From: Paratractidigestivibacter sp963605405
GTDB lineage: Bacteria; Actinomycetota; Coriobacteriia; Coriobacteriales; Atopobiaceae
Length of the DNA: 64,000 nt
Direction: 5' to 3'
NCBI GenBank assembly: GCA_963605405.1
Contig: CAVCUP010000012.1
Coordinates: forward strand, 17,511 to 81,510
This document shows positions 8,853 to 15,899 of this stretch, piece by piece (the first letter of the stretch is position 1; each line of letters begins with the position of its first letter). Made by a program: the position numbers and the translations under genes. A model generated the notes under the pieces. It was not told the origin of the DNA. It made no database searches and was given only the letters and a program-made list of their open reading frames with translations.

Positions 8853-9769
8853 GTCTCTGCGCGGCGGCCGCGGCCTACGTGCTTCTGCCGGGCACGGGCG
8901 AGTCCGCGCCGCTCGCGGCCGAGCGCATGGGCAAGATCGCGTGGCGCGAGGGGAGAGGGGCGGTCGCGGCGATCTCGCGCGGGCGCGCCGCGCGGGCCCT
9001 GGCGCGCTCGCGGGACTGGGACGAGGTCGCGGAGGCCGCGTGCGATGCGGCGGCCGGCCGAGGGCTCGAGCTCACGCGCGCGGAGGCCTGCGTGCTTCTT
9101 GTCCTCGGGTCCCTCGCCGCAGGGCTCGCCGCCTGTGTACTGTTCGCCTCGTGGCTCTGCCTTCCCCTGGCGCTGCTCTCGCTCGCGTTGGGGGTCCCCT
9201 TGGCCGCGGCACGGCGCAGGGAGGCCGCGGCCAAGGCGGCGCGCGAGGCCATGCCCGCCGTTTTCCGGACCCTCGCGGTGGCGATGGGCGCGGGCATGAC
9301 CCTCGTCCAGGCCGCCGACTACGCCGGAGCCCACGTCGGCGGCGAGGCGGGCGAGTCCCTCGCGCGCCTCTCGCTGCGCCTTCGCTGCGGCGAGGCCACC
9401 GAGCAGGCGCTCGCGGCGCTCGCGAGCGAGCTCAAGGCGCCGGGGGTCGGCCTTCTCGCCACGGCGCTCGTCATCTCTCACCGAACGGGCAGCCCGTTGA
9501 GGGGGCTCTTCCAGCGCTCTGCCGCTCTGGTTGAGCGCCAAGGCGAGTTCGAGCGGATGCTCGCGGTAAAGACCGCCCAGGTCAGGCTCTCGGTCAGGGT
9601 GGTGTGCCTCCTTCCGGCGGTCATGGTCGGGCTTCTCGCGGCCATCTCGCCCGACTTCCAGAAGGGCCTGGGCACCTTCGCGGGCGCGACGAGCGTGTGC
9701 GTCGCGGCGCTGCTGGATATCTTGGCCGTCGCCATCATCCGGCGGCTCGTCTCCGGGGTCCTCACGTGA
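8825..9769 (+). CDS. tadB: Flp pilus inner-membrane platform protein TadB
   Basis: 314 residues from the ATG at 8825 (MEILLLVSVSLCAAAAAYVL); a longer open frame runs upstream inside tadA but has no membrane start. A type II secretion F domain (T2SSF) lies between membrane segments: an N-terminal segment (residues 1-20), a pair around 100-130 and a C-terminal pair around 255-305. TadB with TadC forms the membrane platform that transmits TadA motion to the growing pilus. The loop FRTLAVAMGAGMTLVQA is typical of the T2SSF fold. It is joined to tadC by a GTGA overlap. Confidence 0.88.
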   Translation: MEILLLVSVSLCAAAAAYVLLPGTGESAPLAAERMGKIAWREGRGAVAAISRGRAARALARSRDWDEVAEAACDAAAGRGLELTRAEACVLLVLGSLAAGLAACVLFASWLCLPLALLSLALGVPLAAARRREAAAKAAREAMPAVFRTLAVAMGAGMTLVQAADYAGAHVGGEAGESLARLSLRLRCGEATEQALAALASELKAPGVGLLATALVISHRTGSPLRGLFQRSAALVERQGEFERMLAVKTAQVRLSVRVVCLLPAVMVGLLAAISPDFQKGLGTFAGATSVCVAALLDILAVAIIRRLVSGVLT

Positions 9770-10401
9770 GCGCCCTGTGCGCGGTCTTGTGCGCGTCGGC
9801 CGCCGCGTCGGCCGCCGCGTGCTGCGCCGCCGCGTGCTCGGTCGAGCCGCTGCCCGTCGCGCGGCGCGACCCGGTGGGCGAGGCGGCGGCGAGGCTTCTC
9901 TCGCTGGCCGCCGTGGAGGAGGCGAGGGGCGCGGCCTCGCGGGCGCGGAGGAGAGCGGAGTGCTTGGGACAGTTGCCCGTGATGATCGACGTGGTCACGC
10001 TCGGGCTCTCGGCAGGCCTTTCGTTCGACTCCTCGCTGGAGCTCTACTGTGAGCGCTACGACGACGCGCTATCCGAGGCGCTCGCCCAGGCACTTCTCTC
10101 GTGGCGCATCGGGGCGCGGACGCGCGGGGAGGCCCTTGAGGCGGCGGCGTCCGAGCTCGGCCTGCCCGAGCTCTCGAGGTTTTCCTCGGTCGTGTGCGAG
10201 GCGCTTTCCTTCGGATCGCCCATGGCCGAGTCGCTTGGGCGCCAGGCGCAGCTGATCCGCGACGAGCGCCGCTCGCAGGTCGAGGAAGAAATCGAGCGCG
10301 TGCCCGTGAAGATGCTCATCCCTTTGGGGACCCTCATCGTTCCGGCGATGCTGCTGGCGATTCTCGGGCCGCTGCTTGGCTCCGCGCTGGTTTTGGGATA
10401 A
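9766..10401 (+). CDS. tadC: Flp pilus inner-membrane platform protein TadC
   Basis: 211 residues from the GTG at 9766, which overlaps the tadB stop (GTGA). A short N-terminal hydrophobic Ala/Cys-rich stretch is followed by a T2SSF domain (GQLPVMIDVVTLGLSAGLSF, then ERVPVKMLIPLGTLIVPAMLL) and a final membrane helix. TadC is somewhat short compared with the ~300 residues seen in proteobacteria, because the N-terminal membrane segment is reduced. It acts with TadB as the pilus assembly platform. Confidence 0.85.
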   Translation: MSALCAVLCASAAASAAACCAAACSVEPLPVARRDPVGEAAARLLSLAAVEEARGAASRARRRAECLGQLPVMIDVVTLGLSAGLSFDSSLELYCERYDDALSEALAQALLSWRIGARTRGEALEAAASELGLPELSRFSSVVCEALSFGSPMAESLGRQAQLIRDERRSQVEEEIERVPVKMLIPLGTLIVPAMLLAILGPLLGSALVLG

Positions 10402-10447
10402 GGCCGCCGTGAGGCGGCGGGGAATTTATCGAGAAAGGAAAAGACGG

Positions 10448-10657
10448 ATGGAAGGTCTGTGCAAGCTCGGCGAGAAGGCCGTTGAGGCGCGCCTGCGCGT
10501 GCGGGAGCTGCTCGCCGATGAGGAGGGGCAGGGCACGACTGAGTACGCCATCCTCGTCGGCGTGCTCGTGGTAATCGCGATTCTCGCCATCGTCGCCTTC
10601 CGCGGGAAGGTGAGCGAGCTGTGGAACGCGATCGCCGAAGGCATCAACTCGCTGTGA
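10448..10657 (+). CDS. flp: Flp-type major pilin precursor
   Basis: 69 residues from the ATG at 10448, preceded by GAGAAAGGAAAA; the upstream in-frame extension overlaps tadC and is unlikely. The precursor has a ~27-residue charged leader, then EEGQGTTEYAILVGVLVV. The processing motif G|xxxxEY is present as G|QGTTEY, followed by a hydrophobic helix, so the mature pilin would be about 38-40 residues. The conserved Glu-Tyr pair is intact. This is the filament subunit of the Flp pilus. A 46-base gap separates it from tadC, the largest inside the core operon, which would suit a higher translation rate. Confidence 0.9.
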   Translation: MEGLCKLGEKAVEARLRVRELLADEEGQGTTEYAILVGVLVVIAILAIVAFRGKVSELWNAIAEGINSL

Positions 10658-11127
10658 GGCGTGCGGCGCGCGGCCGCCGGGGGCTCACCCCTGCGGCGGC
10701 CTGCGCCCTCGGCGTCGTCGCGGCGGCCCTTGCCATGGCTGCGGCGTTTCTCGGCGTGCCCTCCTCGCCCGGGGGACCTGCGGAAGCCTCAGGCGGGGAC
10801 GGGGCCCTGAACGTCGAGGACGCGGTCTCCGAGGAGGCTCAAAGCGTGCTTTCCCGGGCGGAGGAGACGGGCTATTCCGTGGACGAGCGAATCGAGGCGG
10901 CGGCCGGCGAGGTCCTGCGGTCGTATGCCGCCAGGGAGGGCTGCGTCCTCGCGCGGTCCGGGTATCTCGGGATACTCGGCGACTGCTGGGGATGCGTGGT
11001 CACGGGCGGCGAATGGGCCGAGGTGTGCGTGGTCACGCAGCAATCGGACGAGGAGAGAAGCGAGGTGCGCATATGGAGAATCGACGCGAACGAGCTGGAG
11101 GGCCTGCGGGAAGAGGGCGTCCTCTAG
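10654..11127 (+). CDS. Hypothetical membrane-anchored protein of the tad operon
   Basis: 157 residues from the GTG at 10654, which overlaps the flp stop (GTGA). Basic N-terminus (RRAARGRRG), one Ala-rich membrane helix (about residues 12-33), then an extracytoplasmic part with a Cys-containing segment (REGCVLARSGYLGILGDCWGC). I do not recognise a family. Orientation, size and the overlap point to an accessory pilus-assembly or pseudopilin-stabilising role, which is inference. The three closely spaced Cys residues in the exported part could form a disulfide. Confidence 0.6.
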   Translation: MRRAARGRRGLTPAAACALGVVAAALAMAAAFLGVPSSPGGPAEASGGDGALNVEDAVSEEAQSVLSRAEETGYSVDERIEAAAGEVLRSYAAREGCVLARSGYLGILGDCWGCVVTGGEWAEVCVVTQQSDEERSEVRIWRIDANELEGLREEGVL

Positions 11128-11327
11128 CGGGCGCGTCGGGGCAATCGGGGCAGTCGACGGTCGAGTTCATTCTCGTCGCCATGGCGCTCGCGGCGGTGTG
11201 CTGCGGGCTCGCCGCCATGTGGCACGCCGCGCGCGACGGCGCGCTGCTGTCCAAGGCGACCGCCGCGGCGTCCCATAGCCTCGGGTCCGGGGTCGTCGTG
11301 GCCCTCAAAGACATCCTGGGGTACTGA
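11073..11327 (+). CDS. Small TadE-like/prepilin-like protein
   Basis: 84 residues from the ATG at 11073, overlapping the preceding gene by 55 bases. It has a Gly/Arg-rich N-terminal leader, then GQSGQSTVEFILVAMALAAV, which is the prepilin-type G-x-S-T-V-E-F junction with a hydrophobic helix, and a short C-terminal domain. The Glu at position +5 relative to the probable cleavage Gly is present. Likely a minor pilin or pseudopilin of the Flp pilus. The start is uncertain because of the deep overlap. Confidence 0.65.
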   Translation: MENRRERAGGPAGRGRPLAGASGQSGQSTVEFILVAMALAAVCCGLAAMWHAARDGALLSKATAAASHSLGSGVVVALKDILGY

Positions 11328-11328
11328 C

Positions 11329-11928
11329 ATGGGCGCATGGTCGCCCCTCGGGGGCGGGCCGGGCGCCGCCCGGCCGACCGGGGGCCCGCGCCGGCGCTTA
11401 GGCGAGCGCGCGGCGGGAGGCCGCCCCGCCGGCGGCCGCAAGGGCCCCCGGCATGCGGGAGGCGGGTTTTCGCGCGGCGCGGAGGGTCAGGCGAGCGTCG
11501 AGGCCGCCGTGCTCATCCCCTCGGTGTTCTTCGTGCTCGCGCTGCTCGCGCAGCCCGCGTGCCTGCTCTATACGCGGTCCGTCATGTCCGGGGCCGCGGC
11601 CGACGCGGCGCGTCTCGCCGCCACCTCGTCGGACACGGGGGCCGTCGAGGCGTTCGTGAGGCGCAGGCTGCGCGCCGTTCCCGAGGTGGGCGTGTTCCAC
11701 GAGGGCGGGGAAGATGACTGGTCCGTCTCTATCGAGGGGGCTGGCGGCGGCACGGCGAGGGTCAAGGTGAGCGGGCATGCCCGCCCGCTGCCGCTCATGG
11801 CGGCGATAAGCGGCGCCCTTCTCGGCGCGGACGGGTCGGGCGTGGTCTTGGAGGCTGAGTCGGAGGTGGATGCTCGTGCTGGATGGGTCGAGGGCTCGTA
11901 CGCCGCTTGGGTCGGCGTGTGGAAATAA
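11329..11928 (+). CDS. tadE: TadE-like minor pilin/pseudopilin
   Basis: 199 residues. The first ~45 are Gly/Arg/Pro-rich; then GAEGQASVEAAVLIPSVFFV gives the TadE signature of a glycine, a conserved Glu and a membrane helix. After that comes an exported domain of about 110 residues. TadE/TadF proteins are processed pseudopilins required for Flp pilus formation. The basic low-complexity leader is longer than usual, so the true start may be further in. It follows the previous stop by one base. Confidence 0.7.
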   Translation: MGAWSPLGGGPGAARPTGGPRRRLGERAAGGRPAGGRKGPRHAGGGFSRGAEGQASVEAAVLIPSVFFVLALLAQPACLLYTRSVMSGAAADAARLAATSSDTGAVEAFVRRRLRAVPEVGVFHEGGEDDWSVSIEGAGGGTARVKVSGHARPLPLMAAISGALLGADGSGVVLEAESEVDARAGWVEGSYAAWVGVWK

Positions 11929-13999
11929 CGGGCGCGCCGTTGCGCGCGGCCGTCGTGGTGCCGGGAGGCGACGCTGCCTCGCCCCGAGCATCGGCGCATT
12001 CGTCGACGAGGAGGGCGGCTATACCACCGTGGCGGTCGCGGTGGCGCTGCTGGTGAGCCTCTCGCTCGTCTTCTCCGCCGCGTCGGCCCAGTGGGTCATG
12101 TCGCGCTCGGCCGAGGTCCAGAACGTCGCCGACGCCGCGGCCGAGGCGGGCGCCAACGCCGTGGCCGCCTACACGACCATCGCGCAGGCCCTCGACGCGT
12201 GCGTGCTCAGCATGGGGCTCACGGGCATGGTCGTCTGCGGCGCGGGGCTCGTGGCGTCGTGCGTGCCCTCTCTCTCCGCCGCGGGCGCCGAGCTCGTGTC
12301 CTCGGGGTCAAGGATCCTCGATGCCCGGCGTTCATTCTCCAGGAGCGCCGCCGAGGGCCTCAAGCGCCTGGAGACGGCCCTTCCCGCGCTCGTGGTGTAC
12401 AACTCCGCCGCCTGCGTCCTCGCCAACTCCGAGGGGTCCGTCTCGTACGCCGGGTGCGCGGTGCCCTACCCGCTTGAGTCCGCCTCGGATTTCTCGGCGC
12501 TGGAGACGGACGTCGACGATTCCGGGCTCGAGGAGCTCGCCTCCGGCATGCGGGACCTCGCGCAGAAGGAGAGAGCGGCCAAGGAGCGCGCCGACGACGC
12601 GAAGAGGCGCGGGTGGCTCGCGGACTGCGGCTCCACCCCGTACTGCATGTGGCAGAGGGCCGGGTCCCTGGCCGGCCTCGGCGGCGCGGAGAACCCGTAT
12701 TACCCGGACGCCGCCTCGTGGAGCTTCGGCGCGCCGCTCGAGCGGGCGCGGGCCTACTACGCGGCCCGGCTCTCGTCCTGCTCCGTTGGCGGCACCGACC
12801 CCGAGCAACTCACCGACGACGCCTGCCGCCGCGCGTTCTACGAGTACGCGCTCGCCGAGGTGGGCCGGGGCAGCTACTCGGAGTCCGCGGACGGCTCGGT
12901 GAGCATCGACTTGCCGGAGCTGCCGCACAACACCGAGGAGACGCGCGCGACGACGCTCTACACGGACGCCTGCTGGCCTCTCTCCGCGGAGCCCGGGGGC
13001 GCGGTGCTGCACTCGTCGCTTTCCTGCCCCGGGGCGCGGGGCGGCTCTGCCGGGGACGCCTCGCTCGCGGAGCTCGAGGCCGGCGCGGTGCTGCCGTGCG
13101 ACGAGTGCCGCATGGACGTCGGCGAGCTCGGGAGGACGGCGGCGGCCTCCACCTCCATCGAGAACGGCTTCGAGCACTGGTGGCGCGAGGTGGTGGAGGC
13201 GTCGCGCGACTACGAACAGGCGAGAAACGAGGAAGTCGACGCGAGGGCCAGGCTCAAGGAGAAAGCCGAGGAAGGAGCCGACGTGTTCAAGAAGGCGATA
13301 GAGTCCCTCTCCGCCGTGAGGCCGAGCATCTGCCCGCCGGGGGCCTGGGGGTGCGTGTCGGTCGTTGCTCGCTCAGGGGGCTCCGCCGTCCCATCAGAGC
13401 TCACGGCCTCTTTTCTCTCCTCGGCGGAGCTTCCGGCCGGCGCTGCGGTTTCCGCCGCCGCGCTCGCGCCGGATTCCTCGACCTCGGAGAACAACGTGCT
13501 CGCGAGCTTCTTCGACGGAATCTCGCGGGACTCCTCGCTCATGGGTTCGCTTCTGGACGGCGTGGCCACGCTCTGGGGGAAGCTCCTCGTGGGGTACGGC
13601 TCGGCCTACGAGTCGATGGCCTCGGCCGGCGGGGGCTTTCTCGACAAGCTGGACGGGGTGCTCGGGGGCTCCGTCGGCTCATGGCTCAAGGGGAAGCTCA
13701 AGCAAATCATCGAGGGTGCGGGCCTTGCCCCGGCGGACATGAGGCTGAGGAAACCCGTGCTCGTGAACACGTCCGACGTCCTCTCCAAGGCGGGCTTCGA
13801 CCGGGAGTCCACCGTAAGGTCCCTGCTGGCCAAGTTGCCGGACTCGGGCGACGCCGGCGACTACGTGCGGGCGTTCGGCGGATGGGCGATCGACACGTAC
13901 GGCGACGAGGACTTCACGGTGGCGGAGATCACGGTCCCGGGGACTCAGCTGAAGATACCGCTCAAGGTCAACTTGAAGAAGCTGGCGGGCGCGCTATGA
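11870..13999 (+). CDS. Large prepilin-like pilus protein with a Cys-rich motif (709 residues)
   Basis: Starts inside the tadE-like gene (59-base overlap). A ~45-residue leader ends in FVDEEGGYTTVAVAVALL, a prepilin-like junction and membrane helix. TadG/TadE-like helical sequence follows (SAQWVMSRSAEVQNVADAAAEAGA), then a long extracytoplasmic part. Around residues 380-425 sits HSSLSCPGARGG, then AVLPCDECRMD, a His/Cys pattern like short zinc-binding or cross-linked surface motifs. The C-terminal ~200 residues contain amphipathic helices and a final mixed domain. By size and position it could be a tip or adhesive component of the pilus. I found no named family for the whole protein. Confidence 0.65.
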   Translation: MLVLDGSRARTPLGSACGNNGRAVARGRRGAGRRRCLAPSIGAFVDEEGGYTTVAVAVALLVSLSLVFSAASAQWVMSRSAEVQNVADAAAEAGANAVAAYTTIAQALDACVLSMGLTGMVVCGAGLVASCVPSLSAAGAELVSSGSRILDARRSFSRSAAEGLKRLETALPALVVYNSAACVLANSEGSVSYAGCAVPYPLESASDFSALETDVDDSGLEELASGMRDLAQKERAAKERADDAKRRGWLADCGSTPYCMWQRAGSLAGLGGAENPYYPDAASWSFGAPLERARAYYAARLSSCSVGGTDPEQLTDDACRRAFYEYALAEVGRGSYSESADGSVSIDLPELPHNTEETRATTLYTDACWPLSAEPGGAVLHSSLSCPGARGGSAGDASLAELEAGAVLPCDECRMDVGELGRTAAASTSIENGFEHWWREVVEASRDYEQARNEEVDARARLKEKAEEGADVFKKAIESLSAVRPSICPPGAWGCVSVVARSGGSAVPSELTASFLSSAELPAGAAVSAAALAPDSSTSENNVLASFFDGISRDSSLMGSLLDGVATLWGKLLVGYGSAYESMASAGGGFLDKLDGVLGGSVGSWLKGKLKQIIEGAGLAPADMRLRKPVLVNTSDVLSKAGFDRESTVRSLLAKLPDSGDAGDYVRAFGGWAIDTYGDEDFTVAEITVPGTQLKIPLKVNLKKLAGAL

Positions 14000-14484
14000 G
14001 CGGCCGGGCTCGTCGCGCCCCCGGCGAGAAGGGGCAGATGACGGTGGAGCTTGCCGTGCTGGTGCCGCCCGCGATCGTGACGGCGCTCATCGTCTTCAAT
14101 CTCATGGGCTTCATCGACGCGTGCGCCGCGTTCGACCGGCTGAGCCTCGCGGCGGTGACGGCCCATGGGGTGGCGCCGGCCGGCGTTCAGACGGGCCCCG
14201 CCGCGGCCGAGGAGGTGCGGTCCGCGATCGCGGACGCGTTGGGCCGCGAGGGGTCGTGCGAGGTGCGGGTGAGCGCCCAGGCCGCCGGACAGGACTCGGC
14301 CGACGGGGCGTCGCGCGGGTCTCTTGTCATATCGCCCCTGCTCACGCGTTATACCTGCACGCTTCTGTATCGGCCGTGGCCGCGGTTTTTGCGCATGCCC
14401 GGCATAACGCTCGAGGCCCCGCTCGCGCTCAGGCACGAGCGGTCGCTGGTCGTGGACAGGTATCGGCCCGGGGTGGTGATCTGA
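13996..14484 (+). CDS. TadE-like minor pilin/pseudopilin
   Basis: 162 residues starting at an ATGA overlap with the preceding gene. Leader MSGRARRAPGEKGQMTVELA contains a G-x-M-T-V-E-L prepilin-type junction with the conserved Glu, followed by the membrane helix VLVPPAIVTALIVFNLMGF. The exported domain holds two Cys far apart. It is the fourth prepilin-like protein of the locus and so a probable minor pseudopilin. Confidence 0.7.
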   Translation: MSGRARRAPGEKGQMTVELAVLVPPAIVTALIVFNLMGFIDACAAFDRLSLAAVTAHGVAPAGVQTGPAAAEEVRSAIADALGREGSCEVRVSAQAAGQDSADGASRGSLVISPLLTRYTCTLLYRPWPRFLRMPGITLEAPLALRHERSLVVDRYRPGVVI

Positions 14485-14840
14485 TGGCTCGCGTGAGGCT
14501 CGAGGCGGACGAGGCCCCCGGCGAGGTCCTGGAGGCGCGCATGCTGGGGACGTGGGCGGGGCGGCTCAAGGGGCTTCTCGGCACCGGCGCGGACGCGGAC
14601 CCGGTGCTGCTGATGCGCTGCTCCTCGGTCCACACCTTCGGCATGGGCTACCCGCTCGACCTCGCGTTCATTGGCGAGAGGGGAGAGGTGCTCGAGGTCG
14701 CGAGGTCCGTGGGCCCGGGAAGGGTCGTCTCTTGCGAGGGCGCCTTCTGCGTGCTGGAGCGGCCCGCGCGCGACGGCGCGTGGCTCTGCGGCGGGCAACA
14801 CCTTTGGGTCCGCGCGGTGAGCGCGGACATGAGAGCGTGA
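14484..14840 (+). CDS. DUF192 family protein
   Basis: 118 residues from the ATG at 14484, overlapping the previous stop by one base; a longer frame upstream is a shadow of the TadE-like gene. DUF192 signature seen: RLKGLLG near the start, the CSSVHTFGMGYPLDLAFI motif and a closing small beta domain. DUF192 members are small, often exported or membrane-linked proteins of unknown function and are frequently found near tad genes in actinobacteria. This copy has no signal peptide. Confidence 0.8.
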   Translation: MARVRLEADEAPGEVLEARMLGTWAGRLKGLLGTGADADPVLLMRCSSVHTFGMGYPLDLAFIGERGEVLEVARSVGPGRVVSCEGAFCVLERPARDGAWLCGGQHLWVRAVSADMRA

Positions 14841-14856
14841 AGGGAAGGGATGGGCG

Positions 14857-15591
14857 ATGGGCGAGGAGTTCGCGAAGAAGACGTGCCCCCGCTGCGGGGA
14901 GAGGCTCTATGCGGACATGCGGGTGTGCTACGGGTGCCTATACGACTTCACGAGAAGCGACAACGGGCCTTCCGAGATTGCTTGCCAGCTCGATGAGCCG
15001 GAGGGTCTCGGGGGCGTGCGCGTAGACGCGCTGCCCGGGGAAACGGCGGCCGGGCCCGCGGCCGCGGAAGACGACCGTGCCGAGCGCGGGGACGAGGCCG
15101 GGGATAGGGGACAGGGCGGGCGCGATGCCGGCGACGGGCGCGGCGATGTGCCCGGCGCGGGCCCCGGCACCGTCCCGGCGCGCACGGGGGCGCGGGTCTC
15201 GCCGGCCGCCCGCGCGGCCGCGGCGGGGCCGGCGGCCCTGGCGCGCGCAGGGGCTTCCGAGGACATCGAGATCACGACGATGCTCGCCGGCACGCCCGCG
15301 TCCTCGCTCGGTCGCGTCCGCGTGACGGGAGGCGACCTGGAGGTGGACGTTCCTATGGAGGCGGGCGGGATCGCGGTGGGCCGGGGCTCGGGCAACCAGG
15401 TCGTTATCCACGACAAAGCCGTCTCCCGCCGGCATCTGCGCCTCATGCCGGCGCCGGGCGGCGTCGAGGCGTCCGACCTGGGGGCGACGAACCCTGCGTG
15501 TTTCCGCGGGGAGCCCGTAGATGGCGCGGTGCTCGTTGCTTGGGGAGAATCGGTCCAGGTGGGCGAGGTGGTCATTACCCCACACGAGTAG
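14857..15591 (+). CDS. Zinc-ribbon/FHA domain protein
   Basis: 244 residues in three parts. The N-terminal zinc ribbon has two CxxC pairs (CPRCGERLY then CYGC). A low-complexity Gly/Ala/Asp linker covers about residues 55-135. The C-terminal FHA domain carries the phosphothreonine-reading motif: GRGSGNQVVI, SRRHLRL, then ATNPACFRGEPV in place of the more common NGT loop. FHA domains bind phosphorylated threonine, so a link to a Ser/Thr kinase is plausible, but no kinase gene lies in the window. It closes the pilus operon, 16 bases after the DUF192 gene, and may regulate the pilus. That role is inference. Confidence 0.8.
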   Translation: MGEEFAKKTCPRCGERLYADMRVCYGCLYDFTRSDNGPSEIACQLDEPEGLGGVRVDALPGETAAGPAAAEDDRAERGDEAGDRGQGGRDAGDGRGDVPGAGPGTVPARTGARVSPAARAAAAGPAALARAGASEDIEITTMLAGTPASSLGRVRVTGGDLEVDVPMEAGGIAVGRGSGNQVVIHDKAVSRRHLRLMPAPGGVEASDLGATNPACFRGEPVDGAVLVAWGESVQVGEVVITPHE

Positions 15592-15899
15592 GGAGCCCTC
15601 CTTAGGGCGCGTTCTCCTCGGGCGGTATTGTGCGGGCCGAGGGCGGGCGGTGCTCGCCGGCCGTCCTCGGCTATTCGGGCGACTCTCGGGCGATACCTGC
15701 GGCTCCATGGCCGGGCGGCGTCGTCCCCCGCGCGGCCCGTGCGCGATTCGAATATCCGCCCGCGCCGCGAGGGACGCCTTGGGGCGCATCGTGTCCCGCC
15801 TCTTGCCGCGCCGCCCGCCGCACATGCGTCCGCGGCCCCTTCGATTTGGTATCCTCGGGCAGAGACTCCTACTTAAACCCGCCCCAGATGGAGACCGTC
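15592..15899. other. 308-base gene-free gap between the pilus locus and the DUF2207 gene
   Basis: Both strands are GC-rich with no ORF that has a ribosome site or a recognisable product. The frame of the next gene is open through it but has no usable start before 15900. Near 15840-15860 a TTGGTATCCT-like stretch may belong to the downstream promoter. No clear terminator with a T-run was found. Confidence 0.5.

Noticed and set aside
15630..15899. Extended N-terminus for the DUF2207 protein from an upstream start
   Set aside because: The extra 90 residues are Arg/Pro-rich and would bury the signal peptide; the ATG at 15900 has a ribosome site and gives a normal secreted start.
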